DNA from: Curtobacterium pusillum
GTDB taxonomy: Bacteria; Actinomycetota; Actinomycetes; Actinomycetales; Microbacteriaceae
Direction: 5' to 3'
Assembly (NCBI GenBank): GCA_002025645.1
Contig: CP018783.1
Span: 2,728,001 to 2,792,000 of the forward strand
Length of the DNA: 64,000 nt
Shown: positions 24,162 through 31,767 of the stretch, piece by piece
Layout of the letters: the number at the start of each line of letters is the position of its first letter
Numbering within the stretch: the first letter of the stretch is position 1
Program-made: the position numbers and the translations under genes
Notes under the pieces: generated by a model
The model's database searches: none
Told to the model about the DNA's origin: nothing
The model's input: the letters and a program-made list of their open reading frames with translations, nothing else

Positions 24162-24734
24162 TCACGGCTCGACGGCCAATGAGTCCAGTTTGGCGAGGAT
24201 TCGAGGGTCGATCACCCGTCCTTCCGCCCTCGCTCTCCCGAATGCACCGAGCACCTGATCCGGCAACCACAGCATCGGTTCTTCCTCCGGGTCGCCGTGC
24301 TCGACACGGAGCGACGGTGGCAAGACGGAACGCCCGCGGAGTGCGCGGATCAGCCGAAGGTCACGCTCCATGAGTCGAAGCGAACGGGCCTCGAGTGTCA
24401 ACTGCGTCACGTCGCGCCGACCGAGCTCCCACGCCAGCCGCTCGAGGCACAGCGCCCGAGCACGTTCCTCGCGCCGGAGGTCGATCGGTGCGGCGATCGT
24501 CACGAGGTGATGAGCATCGAGGTCGGCGATCGCGGCGATCACGCGCGTTCGCTCCCGCGCATTGAGGTCGTGCCAGTGGAGCTTGCCGTGAGTTGGGCGG
24601 AGCGATTCGAGCACGTCGCGGGTGGCATCGACGTCGTCGGTGCCCACGATGGACGCGCCGAGCAGGTAGGCGGGGGCATCGAGGCCATGGGAGCGGATGC
24701 TCTCGTCACCCCAGGCGTGCAGCGGACAGATCAC
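24162..24734 (-). CDS. DUF3800-like protein
   Basis: 190 residues, no membrane segment. Near the N terminus H-A-W-G-D-E-S-I-R and later G-K-L-H-W-H-D-L-N are the two acidic/His motifs expected of DUF3800 proteins, which may have an RNase-H-like nuclease fold. GTG 24734 places the first motif near residue 9; the frame is open to 24785. Codon use is less GC-extreme than its neighbours, suggesting acquisition. DUF3800 genes often travel with mobile or defence regions, but no such partner is seen here. Confidence 0.65.
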   Translation of the reverse strand: MICPLHAWGDESIRSHGLDAPAYLLGASIVGTDDVDATRDVLESLRPTHGKLHWHDLNARERTRVIAAIADLDAHHLVTIAAPIDLRREERARALCLERLAWELGRRDVTQLTLEARSLRLMERDLRLIRALRGRSVLPPSLRVEHGDPEEEPMLWLPDQVLGAFGRARAEGRVIDPRILAKLDSLAVEP

Positions 24735-24813
24735 CGGGTCACGTTGCCAGTTCGTCCGGCGGGACGACGAACATGTTGAACGCACGCGGAGGCGTCACCG
24801 GTAGACCGGGGGC

Positions 24814-25689
24814 ATGAGCTCCACTGCGACGACCGGACCCGTGACCGTCTTCTCCGACGCCCGAGCGGTCCTCGCCGAGAGCATCGTGTGGGACCCGGCC
24901 GGGCAGCGGCTGCGCTGGACCGACATCACGCTCGGGACGCTGAACACGGCCGACGCCCACGGCTCGCTCGAGTCGAGCGTGCCGCTGCCGCCCCCGCTCG
25001 CGAGCTTCCAACCCCGAGCCGCCGGCGGGTTCGTCGCGGCGCTCGGGGACGTGGTGGTCGTGACCGACGCCGAGGGCACCGTCGAGCGGGAGATCGCCCG
25101 CGTGCAGCACGCCGGTCCGGGGCTCCGGTTCAACGAGGGCAAGTGCGACCCGTTCGGCCGGTTCCTGGTCGGCAGCATGAACCTCACGACGGGGGAGCCG
25201 GACGGAGCGCTCTACTCGATCGAGGGGGACGGCACGACGCGGCTGCTGCGGGGCGGCTTCGGGGTGACGAACGGGATCGAGTGGTCGGACGACGGCACCG
25301 TGATGTACGTCACGGACACGAGCGCCTCGACGATCTACCGCGCCCCGTACGGACCCGACGGCGAGCTCGGCGAACTCGAGCCGTTCGTCGTCGGCGACGC
25401 GCACGACGGACTCGTCCGCGACGACGAGGGGTGCTTCTGGAGCGCGATCTACGGCGGGGGCCGGGTCGAGCGGTACGGCGCGGACGGGTCGCACCTCGAG
25501 ACCGTCGAGCTCCCCGCACCGAACGTCACCTCGGTCGCGTTCGGCGGCCCGGACATGTCGACCCTGTTCGTCGCCACGGCGCGGGAGAACCTCACCGAGG
25601 AGCAGCTCGACGCCCACCCGCACTCGGGCGCGGTGTTCGCGGTGCCGACGCGGGTGCACGGGTTCCCCGCGAACACGTTCAGCGGCTGA
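24814..25689 (+). CDS. SMP-30/gluconolactonase family protein
   Basis: 291 residues, six-bladed beta-propeller. The metal triad of the family can be placed: Glu22 in AESIVW, Asn153 in VTNGIEWS, Asp198 in AHDGLVRD. KCDPFGRFLVGSM and YVTDTSASTIYR are typical blade motifs. Members hydrolyse sugar lactones, for example gluconolactone, in the cytoplasm. It stands beside an alpha/beta hydrolase on the same strand 79 bases downstream. ATG 24814 is the first good start. Confidence 0.9.
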   Translation: MSSTATTGPVTVFSDARAVLAESIVWDPAGQRLRWTDITLGTLNTADAHGSLESSVPLPPPLASFQPRAAGGFVAALGDVVVVTDAEGTVEREIARVQHAGPGLRFNEGKCDPFGRFLVGSMNLTTGEPDGALYSIEGDGTTRLLRGGFGVTNGIEWSDDGTVMYVTDTSASTIYRAPYGPDGELGELEPFVVGDAHDGLVRDDEGCFWSAIYGGGRVERYGADGSHLETVELPAPNVTSVAFGGPDMSTLFVATARENLTEEQLDAHPHSGAVFAVPTRVHGFPANTFSG

Positions 25690-25768
25690 CGGGCGCGCGG
25701 CCCGGCGACCAGGACTCCCGGCGGGACGGCGGGTATCGTGGGCGCTCGCCCGACCCGAGGAGACCGAA

Positions 25769-26848
25769 GTGAACGACGACCACACGGCAGCCACCCCGGA
25801 CCCGGCGAGCGACCTCGCACAGGCCGAGAACGCGGACGTCACCGTGGAGGTCGACCGGGTCGCCGTCGACGGCACCTACGTCCGGGTGAGCTCCATCGGC
25901 GAGCCGGGCGAGCGGGCGTTCCTGCTCGTGGCCGGCCTCGGGATCGCCGCCACGTACTACGAGCGGCTCGCCCCGCACCTCAACGAGAACGGTCCGGTGC
26001 ACGCCCTGGACCTCCCGGGGTTCGCCGGCGTCCCGCGGTTCCGGGGCAGGGTCTCGATCGAGCGGTACGCCGACGCCGTCGAGAAGGTCATCGACGACCT
26101 CGGTCTGGTCGACCCGGTGCTCGTCGGACACTCGATGGGGACGCAGGTGGTGACGGAGGTCGCGGCTCGGCGACCGGAGATCTCCGACCTGGTGCTCATC
26201 AGCCCGGTGGTCGACTCGCACGCGCGCACGGTCCGCCAGTCGGCGTTCCGGTTCCTCCGTTCGACGCTGCACGAGCCGGCGGCGGTCCGGTGGCACGGCA
26301 TCACGGCGTACGCGCTGTGCGGGTGGCACTGGTTCTCGAAGGTGCTGCCGCGGATGATCGCCTTCCCGATCGAGGAGCGTGCCGCACACGTGCAGGCACG
26401 GACGCTCATCGTGCGCGGTGAGTACGACGCGATGGTCCCGCGTGACTGGGTCCGCCGCTTGGCCCGGGTGTTCCCGTACGCGGTGCTGCGCGAGGTCGTG
26501 GACGGCGCCCACTCGGTGATGCACGCCCAAGCGGATGCGGTGGCCCGGCTCGCGGTGGACCACGTCGCAGGTCGGCTGCCGGACCGCGGGGTCTCCTCGC
26601 TGCAGCGGGTGCGTGACGACTCGACGGCGTCGGACCTGTCACGACTCGGCCCGCGCGAGGCCTGGTTGCTCGTGAAGTCGCGGTTCGTCGAGCTGTTCGG
26701 GATGGCGAAGAACGACGACGATACGCTCGAGGCGGCGAAGTCCGCGCACGCGGTCGCGATGGCGGACGGGGACGAGCTGCCCGTCGATCCCGAGGACCGC
26801 CGGAAGGTCGTCGACGCGGTCGCCCCCGAGGCGCGCGAGGCCAACTGA
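25769..26848 (+). CDS. Alpha/beta hydrolase
   Basis: 359 residues. Fold core at about 35-265: the oxyanion region FLLVAGLGIAATYYE, nucleophile elbow VGHSMGTQ with Ser near 122, Asp in VRGEYDAMVP, and His in DGAHSVMHA near 247. A C-terminal extension of about 90 residues is charged and of unknown role. GTG 25769 has GAGGAG eight bases ahead. The substrate is unknown. A perfect 20-base-pair hairpin made of dispersed repeats follows the stop. Confidence 0.88.
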   Translation: MNDDHTAATPDPASDLAQAENADVTVEVDRVAVDGTYVRVSSIGEPGERAFLLVAGLGIAATYYERLAPHLNENGPVHALDLPGFAGVPRFRGRVSIERYADAVEKVIDDLGLVDPVLVGHSMGTQVVTEVAARRPEISDLVLISPVVDSHARTVRQSAFRFLRSTLHEPAAVRWHGITAYALCGWHWFSKVLPRMIAFPIEERAAHVQARTLIVRGEYDAMVPRDWVRRLARVFPYAVLREVVDGAHSVMHAQADAVARLAVDHVAGRLPDRGVSSLQRVRDDSTASDLSRLGPREAWLLVKSRFVELFGMAKNDDDTLEAAKSAHAVAMADGDELPVDPEDRRKVVDAVAPEAREAN

Positions 26849-26870
26849 AGCGACGCACTGGGCTGGACCG

Positions 26871-26917
26871 CCTGGAGGCGCGGTGCCGGTCTCGAGAACC
26901 GGCACCGCGCCTCCAGG
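26871..26917. terminator. Paired dispersed repeat forming a bidirectional terminator
   Basis: CCTGGAGGCGCGGTGCCGGT at 26871-26890 pairs perfectly over 20 bases with 26898-26917; the 7-base loop is CTCGAGA. It lies between the convergent stops at 26848 and 26946. This is the longest palindromic form of the dispersed GGAGGCGCGG element in the window. Confidence 0.85.
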
Positions 26918-26945
26918 TCGTCACCTTCAGAGCGCGGGATGCGCG

Positions 26946-28139
26946 TCAGGGCGTGATGCGGCCCGGCAGCATGTCGCGCGTCAGCGCGTGCGCCTCGGCG
27001 AGCACCTTGCGGGCCTCGTCCGTCTTGTCCCAGACGTTCCAGAGGAGCACACCACGCACCGCGTCGTCGTCGTCGAGGTAGTAGACGACGCCGGTCACCG
27101 TCGGGTCCTGCCAGTCCTCGACGGTGCGGAGCTTCGTCGTCACCTGCCCGACGGCCTCGTACCCCATGTCGAAGACGTCGGAGTAGAACATCGGCGTGTG
27201 GTCGTACGTCTCGTCGGCGTCGGCGAGGTTCCGGCCGGCCTGCCGACCCTGCTGCTGCGCGTTGTCGACGTGCTCGACGCGACGGGTGCCGAGGATCCGG
27301 TCGGGGTACTCGGCGACGTCCCCGGCGGCGAAGACCGAGTCGTCGTCGGTGAGCAGCGTCGAGGAGACGAGGATGCCGTCCCGCACGGTGAGGCCCGCGT
27401 CGGCCGCGAGCTTCGTGGCGGGCTCGATGCCGAGTCCGACGACCACCGCGTCGGCCTCGACCGTGGAGCCGTCGTCGAGGGTCAGGGTGATCCCGCCCTC
27501 GTGCTCGTGGCCCCGCTCCACCCGCCGGCCGGTGCGGAGGGTGACGCCGTGGTCCGTGAACCGCTGCTGGAACGCCCGTGCGAGGTCCTCCGGGAACATC
27601 CGGCCGCCCACGACCTCGTCCGGGTCGACGAGCGTGACGCGGGCGCCGTTCTGCACGATGCCCGCCGCGATCTCGGTGCCGATGTAGCCGCCGCCGACGA
27701 CGGCCACGTGGGCCCCGGCGTCGGCGAGTTCACGGAGCCGTCGGTAGTCCGCGGCGCTCCGGTAGTCGAGCACCCGGTCCGAGGGCTCGAGGCCGCGCAG
27801 GCCCCGCGGCTTCCCACCGGTGGCGATGAGCAGGCGCTCGTAGCCGTGGGTGTCGCCGTCGGCCGTTGTCACGGTCTTCGCGGCACGGTCGATCGACGTG
27901 ACCGCGGTCCCCAGGACGAACGACGCCCCGGTCTCCTCGGTGTGCAGGTCGACCTTCTCGTCCCAGCTGAAGTCCGGGTCGGTCCACAGCTTCTTCGAGA
28001 GCGCCGGCCGGGCGTACGGCCGGTCGACGTCCTCGCTGATGATGCCGATCGAGCCGTCGGCGTCGAGTTCGCGGACGCCCCGTGCTGCGGCGTCCGCGAC
28101 CATGCCGCCGCCGACGATGAGGTAGCGGTAGTCGGTCAT
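26946..28139 (-). CDS. FAD-dependent NAD(P)H oxidoreductase (ferredoxin/rubredoxin reductase type)
   Basis: 397 residues. FAD-binding Rossmann motif L-I-V-G-G-G-M-V-A near residues 7-15, NAD(P) motif V-V-G-G-G-Y-I-G-T-E near 145-155, and the FAD phosphate motif VFAAGDVAEYP near 275. The C terminus carries a small reductase-C-like domain (W-D-K-T-D-E-A-R). It probably transfers electrons from NAD(P)H to a ferredoxin or rubredoxin, but no such partner is adjacent. Downstream of dps with a 12-base gap, so likely one operon with a stress role. Confidence 0.9.
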   Translation of the reverse strand: MTDYRYLIVGGGMVADAAARGVRELDADGSIGIISEDVDRPYARPALSKKLWTDPDFSWDEKVDLHTEETGASFVLGTAVTSIDRAAKTVTTADGDTHGYERLLIATGGKPRGLRGLEPSDRVLDYRSAADYRRLRELADAGAHVAVVGGGYIGTEIAAGIVQNGARVTLVDPDEVVGGRMFPEDLARAFQQRFTDHGVTLRTGRRVERGHEHEGGITLTLDDGSTVEADAVVVGLGIEPATKLAADAGLTVRDGILVSSTLLTDDDSVFAAGDVAEYPDRILGTRRVEHVDNAQQQGRQAGRNLADADETYDHTPMFYSDVFDMGYEAVGQVTTKLRTVEDWQDPTVTGVVYYLDDDDAVRGVLLWNVWDKTDEARKVLAEAHALTRDMLPGRITP

Positions 28140-28151
28140 GTGCGGCCGGGG

Positions 28152-28658
28152 TCAGGCGTGCGCCGAGGCGTCCGCGACGGCCGGGGTCGTGGCCGAGGCG
28201 AGGGGCGTGCTCGGCGCGCGGTTCTCCGCGGAGACCATCCACGCGAGCTGCTCGAGGCGCTCGATGAAGCCGTGGAGCAGGTCCGCGGTCGTCGGGTCCT
28301 CCTCGTCGACCTCGTCGTGGACGTCGCGCATGGTCCCGGTGGCCTGGTAGAGGCGCAGTGTGACCTGGTCGATCGCGTCGTGCGTGGTGATCTCGCCCTC
28401 GGGGAACTGGTCGAGGTGGCTGGTCGCGGCGACGGTGCTGGAACGGCCGTCCGGCACGGCGTAGAGCGCACGCATGCGCTCGGCGGTGTCGTCGGCGAAC
28501 TCACGTGCGGCGTCGACGATCTCGTCGAGCTGGAGGTGGAGGTCCCGGAAGTTGGTCCCGAGGATGTTCCAGTGGGCCTGCTTGCCCTGGACGTGCAGGT
28601 CGATGAGGTCCACGAGGACCGCCTGGAGGTTCTTGGCGAGCTTGTCCGATGCGTGCAT
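28152..28658 (-). CDS. dps: Dps-family DNA-binding ferritin
   Basis: 168 residues, four-helix ferritin-like. The inter-subunit ferroxidase ligands are visible: H-W in GKQAHWNILG, then D and E in LDEIVDAAREFADDTAERM. The C-terminal tail is Ala/Ser/Thr-rich and not basic, so DNA binding, if any, must use the N terminus. Stores iron and detoxifies peroxide in the cytoplasm. Precedes a flavoprotein reductase on the same strand, consistent with oxidative-stress defence. Confidence 0.94.
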   Translation of the reverse strand: MHASDKLAKNLQAVLVDLIDLHVQGKQAHWNILGTNFRDLHLQLDEIVDAAREFADDTAERMRALYAVPDGRSSTVAATSHLDQFPEGEITTHDAIDQVTLRLYQATGTMRDVHDEVDEEDPTTADLLHGFIERLEQLAWMVSAENRAPSTPLASATTPAVADASAHA

Positions 28659-28748
28659 GATCGGTTCCTTCCGCGTTGGTGGCCGGTACCAGTCCGGTCT
28701 ACGCGGTGCGGCAGGACGCGCGCCCAGAAGTGCGTCCCCCGTGGACGA

Positions 28749-29261
28749 TCAGTGCGAGACGACGGGGTCGACCTGGTCGACGGCGGAGCGCATCTGCTCG
28801 AGGAACACGGCGACGACCCGGGCGTCGTCGGCGGACAGGCCCTCGGCGATGGACATCATCCGGCGGTGCATGATCCCGAGGGTGGCGCGGACCTCGTCGT
28901 CGGTCTCGGTCGTCGGCGTGATGACGAGCGCACGACGGTCGGTGGGATGCGGGTCGCGGCGGACGTGGTTCGACTTCACGAGGCGGTCGATGAGGATCGT
29001 CGTCGACGCCGAGGAGATCTTGAGGTAGGCGGCGAGGTCCTTCGGGCTGACCGAGCGACCGGACCGCTGGGCCTGGAGCAGGAACCGGACGGCGAGCAGG
29101 TCGGTCTCGCCCATGCCCATCGAGTCACGGGTCCGGCGGCGCATGGCCGTCTCGGCGGCACGGTAGCGGCGCAGGGCGTTCAGGACGGCGACCCCGCGCT
29201 GGGTCGCGTCGTCATCGGGGAACCAGTACCCGGACGGCTCCGTCATCTCCTGCGTGGCCAT
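28749..29261 (-). CDS. MarR-family transcriptional regulator
   Basis: 170 residues. Winged helix at about 60-125: VSPKDLAAYLKISSASTTILIDRL is the recognition region and HVRRDPHPTDRRALVITPT the wing with the conserved D-x-R. ATG 29261 is chosen because upstream codons lie over an operator-like dyad at 29273-29299. It sits between dps and an FMN reductase gene on the same strand, so redox-responsive control of one or both is plausible; no conserved sensing Cys is present. Confidence 0.9.
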   Translation of the reverse strand: MATQEMTEPSGYWFPDDDATQRGVAVLNALRRYRAAETAMRRRTRDSMGMGETDLLAVRFLLQAQRSGRSVSPKDLAAYLKISSASTTILIDRLVKSNHVRRDPHPTDRRALVITPTTETDDEVRATLGIMHRRMMSIAEGLSADDARVVAVFLEQMRSAVDQVDPVVSH

Positions 29262-29272
29262 GCGGTTCAGGT

Positions 29273-29299
29273 TAGTCCGTCTGGTTGTCAGGCTGTCTA
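29273..29299. promoter_or_regulatory. Candidate MarR operator
   Basis: A hyphenated dyad of pattern TAGnCnGnCTG-n5-CAGnCnGnCTA, with all specified bases exact, lies 12 bases before the MarR start. Position and size fit an autoregulatory MarR site. Confidence 0.6.
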
Positions 29300-29341
29300 G
29301 GGACCTCACGGGATGCGGTCTCCCGCACCCACGCACGGACC

Positions 29342-29373
29342 GGAGGCGCGGTGCCGACCGACACCGCGCCTCC
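29342..29373 (-). terminator. Paired dispersed repeat forming a terminator
   Basis: GGAGGCGCGGTG (29342-29353) and CACCGCGCCTCC (29362-29373) form a perfect 12-base-pair stem with an 8-base loop. It lies 15 bases past the stop of the FMN reductase gene and upstream of the MarR operator. Confidence 0.75.
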
Positions 29374-29387
29374 AGACCCTGTCGGTG

Positions 29388-29945
29388 TTACGCGGCGACC
29401 TGCTCGGCCGACGCGTCGGCGAGCGCGGTCAGCGCGCCCTGCACGAGCTCGGTGACCTCCGCGTCCTCGCGCGGGTGGGTCTCCGCGAAGCGGACGACGG
29501 ACTGCGGGATGGCGACCTTGACGTCCTCGAGGACCTTCGCACCAGCGATGCCGGCGACCTTGCGGGCGTCGTCGTGCGCCCAGACGCCGCCGTACTGGCC
29601 GAACGCCGAACCGATCGCGGCGAGGGGCTTGCCGGAGATCGGGGAGGCGCCGAACGGACGGGAGGCCCAGTCGAGCGCGTTCTTCAGGACGGCCGGGATC
29701 GTGCCGTTGTACTCGGGCGTGACGAGCAGGACGGCGTCGGCGGCCTCGATGGCGGCACGGAACGCGACGGCCGAGGCGGGCGGGGTCTCGCCGTCGATGT
29801 CCTCGTTGTAGAAGGGCAGGTCGACGATGCCGTCGAACGTGGTGACCTCGATGCCCTCCGGCGCGTGGTGCACTGCCGCCTCGGCGAGCTTGCGGTTGAT
29901 CGAGTCGGCGCGGAGGCTGCCGACGAGGGCGAGGACGTTCGTCAT
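29388..29945 (-). CDS. NADPH-dependent FMN reductase family protein
   Basis: 185 residues, flavodoxin-like fold. L-V-G-S-L-R-A-D-S-I-N-R-K near the start is the FMN phosphate loop. TPEYNGTIPAVLKNALDW near residues 80-97 is the family signature. G-S-A-F-G-Q-Y-G-G forms the second flavin loop. Members reduce FMN, quinones or azo and chromate compounds with NADPH. Single transcription unit ended by a paired repeat hairpin; the neighbouring MarR gene may control it. Confidence 0.92.
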   Translation of the reverse strand: MTNVLALVGSLRADSINRKLAEAAVHHAPEGIEVTTFDGIVDLPFYNEDIDGETPPASAVAFRAAIEAADAVLLVTPEYNGTIPAVLKNALDWASRPFGASPISGKPLAAIGSAFGQYGGVWAHDDARKVAGIAGAKVLEDVKVAIPQSVVRFAETHPREDAEVTELVQGALTALADASAEQVAA

Positions 29946-30035
29946 GGGGATCCTGTTCGTTCTGGAGCGGAAAGGTGTCACCGACAACCAAAGCGTTCGA
30001 CCCCCGGGGTATTCCCGTCTGTGTAGGTTGACGAC

Positions 30036-31673
30036 GTGAGCACGCTTCGGACGCCGGCCAGCACACCCCGCACGACCGACCCGGACTGGTGGCGGAACGC
30101 CGTCGTCTACCAGGTCTACCCACGCAGCTTCGCCGACACGGACGGCGACGGGCTCGGTGACCTTGCCGGGATCACGAGCCGCGTGCCGTACCTGGCGTCC
30201 CTCGGCGTCGATGCGATCTGGCTCTCCCCGTTCTTCCCGTCGCCCCTGGCCGACGGCGGCTACGACGTCGCCGACCACCGTGCCGTCGACCCCCGACTGG
30301 GGACGCTCGACGACTTCGACGCGCTGGTCCGGGCGGCGCACGAGCACGACGTCCGGGTGATCGTCGACGTCGTGCCGAACCACACCTCGTCCTCGCACGT
30401 CTGGTTCGAGGCGGCGCTCGCCGCTGCGCCTGGGTCACCCGAACGGGCGCGCTACGTGTTCCGCGACGGCGCGGGTCCCTCGGGCGAACAGCCGCCGAGC
30501 GACTGGGTGTCGAACTTCGGCGGGAGCGCGTGGACCCGGGTGCCGGACGGCCAGTGGTACCTGCACCTGTTCGCCCCGGAGCAGCCCGACCTGGACTGGT
30601 CGAACCCGGCGGTCCGGAGCGACTTCGAGGACACCCTGCGCTTCTGGTCCGACCGGGGCGTGGACGGCTTCCGGGTGGACGTCGCGCACGGACTGGCGAA
30701 GGACCTCTCGACGCCGTACCGCCCGTCGAACGAGCACGCGCTGCCGCTCGACGGCTCGGACCCGCTCTACGACCGCGACGAGGTGCACACGATCTTCGAG
30801 TCGTGGCGGACCGTCCTCGACGAGTACGACCCGCCCCGTGCCGCCGTTGCCGAGGCCTGGGCCCCGGCACCCCGCCGGGTCCTCTACGCCCGACCCACCG
30901 AACTCGGTCAGGCGTTCAACTTCGACCTGCTCGAGGCGCCGTTCGACGCGTCGGCGTTCCGCACGGTCATCGACAGGAACCTCGCTGCTTCGCAGGAATC
31001 CGGGGCATCGAGCACGTGGGTGCTGTCGAACCACGACGTCGTCCGGCACGCGACCCGGTACGGGCTGCCGGACGGCACCGACACCGACGCCTGGCTGATG
31101 ACCGACGGCACGCAGCCGGCGCTCGACCGCGCCAGGGGGCTGCGTCGGGCGCGTGCGGCGACACTGCTCGTGCTGGCACTCCCGGGGTCGTCGTACGTCT
31201 ACCAGGGCGAGGAGCTCGGGCTGCAGGAGGCCGCGGCGATCCCGCACGACCTGCTGCAGGACCCGAAGTGGACCCGCACCGGCCACACCGTGAAAGGCCG
31301 GGACGGCTGCCGCGTGCCGATCCCCTGGACGACGTCGGGGCCCTCGTTCGGCTTCGGAGCTGTCGCGCCCCACCTGCCGCAGCCCGCCGACTTCGGGGCG
31401 TCGTCCGTCGAGGCGGAGTCGGGGGACGAGTCCTCGACGCTGTCGCTGTACCGCGCGGCGCTCGCCGCCCGGCGGCACCTGCAGCGGGGCGAGTCGCTCG
31501 AGTGGATCGGCGCGGGCGACGGCGTCGTCGCGTTCGCACGCCACGACGGGTGGCGTTCGGTCACGAACTTCGGCGCCGAGCCGGTCGCCCTGCCCGCCGG
31601 GTCGGTCGTGGTGTCGTCCGGACCGCTGACGGACGGTGCGCTGCCGGGCGAGACGACGGTCTGGCTCGCCTGA
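30036..31673 (+). CDS. GH13 alpha-glucosidase / oligo-1,6-glucosidase
   Basis: 545 residues, cytoplasmic. A TIM barrel opens W-W-R-N-A-V-V-Y-Q-V-Y-P-R-S-F, typical of the oligo-1,6-glucosidase subfamily. Catalytic residues: nucleophile Asp215 in GFRVDVAHG, acid Glu273 in VAEAW, and third Asp334 in LSNHDVVRH. YQGEELGLQE is the conserved loop near the barrel end, followed by a short beta domain. Hydrolyses alpha-glucosides such as isomaltose, sucrose isomers or maltose. GTG start 30036; no adjacent sugar transporter. Confidence 0.93.
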   Translation: MSTLRTPASTPRTTDPDWWRNAVVYQVYPRSFADTDGDGLGDLAGITSRVPYLASLGVDAIWLSPFFPSPLADGGYDVADHRAVDPRLGTLDDFDALVRAAHEHDVRVIVDVVPNHTSSSHVWFEAALAAAPGSPERARYVFRDGAGPSGEQPPSDWVSNFGGSAWTRVPDGQWYLHLFAPEQPDLDWSNPAVRSDFEDTLRFWSDRGVDGFRVDVAHGLAKDLSTPYRPSNEHALPLDGSDPLYDRDEVHTIFESWRTVLDEYDPPRAAVAEAWAPAPRRVLYARPTELGQAFNFDLLEAPFDASAFRTVIDRNLAASQESGASSTWVLSNHDVVRHATRYGLPDGTDTDAWLMTDGTQPALDRARGLRRARAATLLVLALPGSSYVYQGEELGLQEAAAIPHDLLQDPKWTRTGHTVKGRDGCRVPIPWTTSGPSFGFGAVAPHLPQPADFGASSVEAESGDESSTLSLYRAALAARRHLQRGESLEWIGAGDGVVAFARHDGWRSVTNFGAEPVALPAGSVVVSSGPLTDGALPGETTVWLA

Positions 31674-31687
31674 GGGTCCTCCTCCAC

Positions 31688-31705
31688 AGCCTGGAGGCGC
31701 GGGGT
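31688..31705 (+). repeat. Dispersed CTGGAGGCGCGG repeat, single copy
   Basis: AGCCTGGAGGCGCGGGGT between the GH13 gene and the surface protein gene, flanked by two TCCACAG units (about 31683 and 31710). Confidence 0.6.
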
Positions 31706-31767
31706 GGCGATCCACAGATCGTCTGACGCCCGCCCGACGGTCACCGCTCGGTCGCGACCATCGGGGC

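Noticed and set aside
26883..29300. An 805-codon plus-strand frame across the flavoprotein, dps and marR genes
   Set aside because: Runs antisense through three clear genes and has no recognisable motif.
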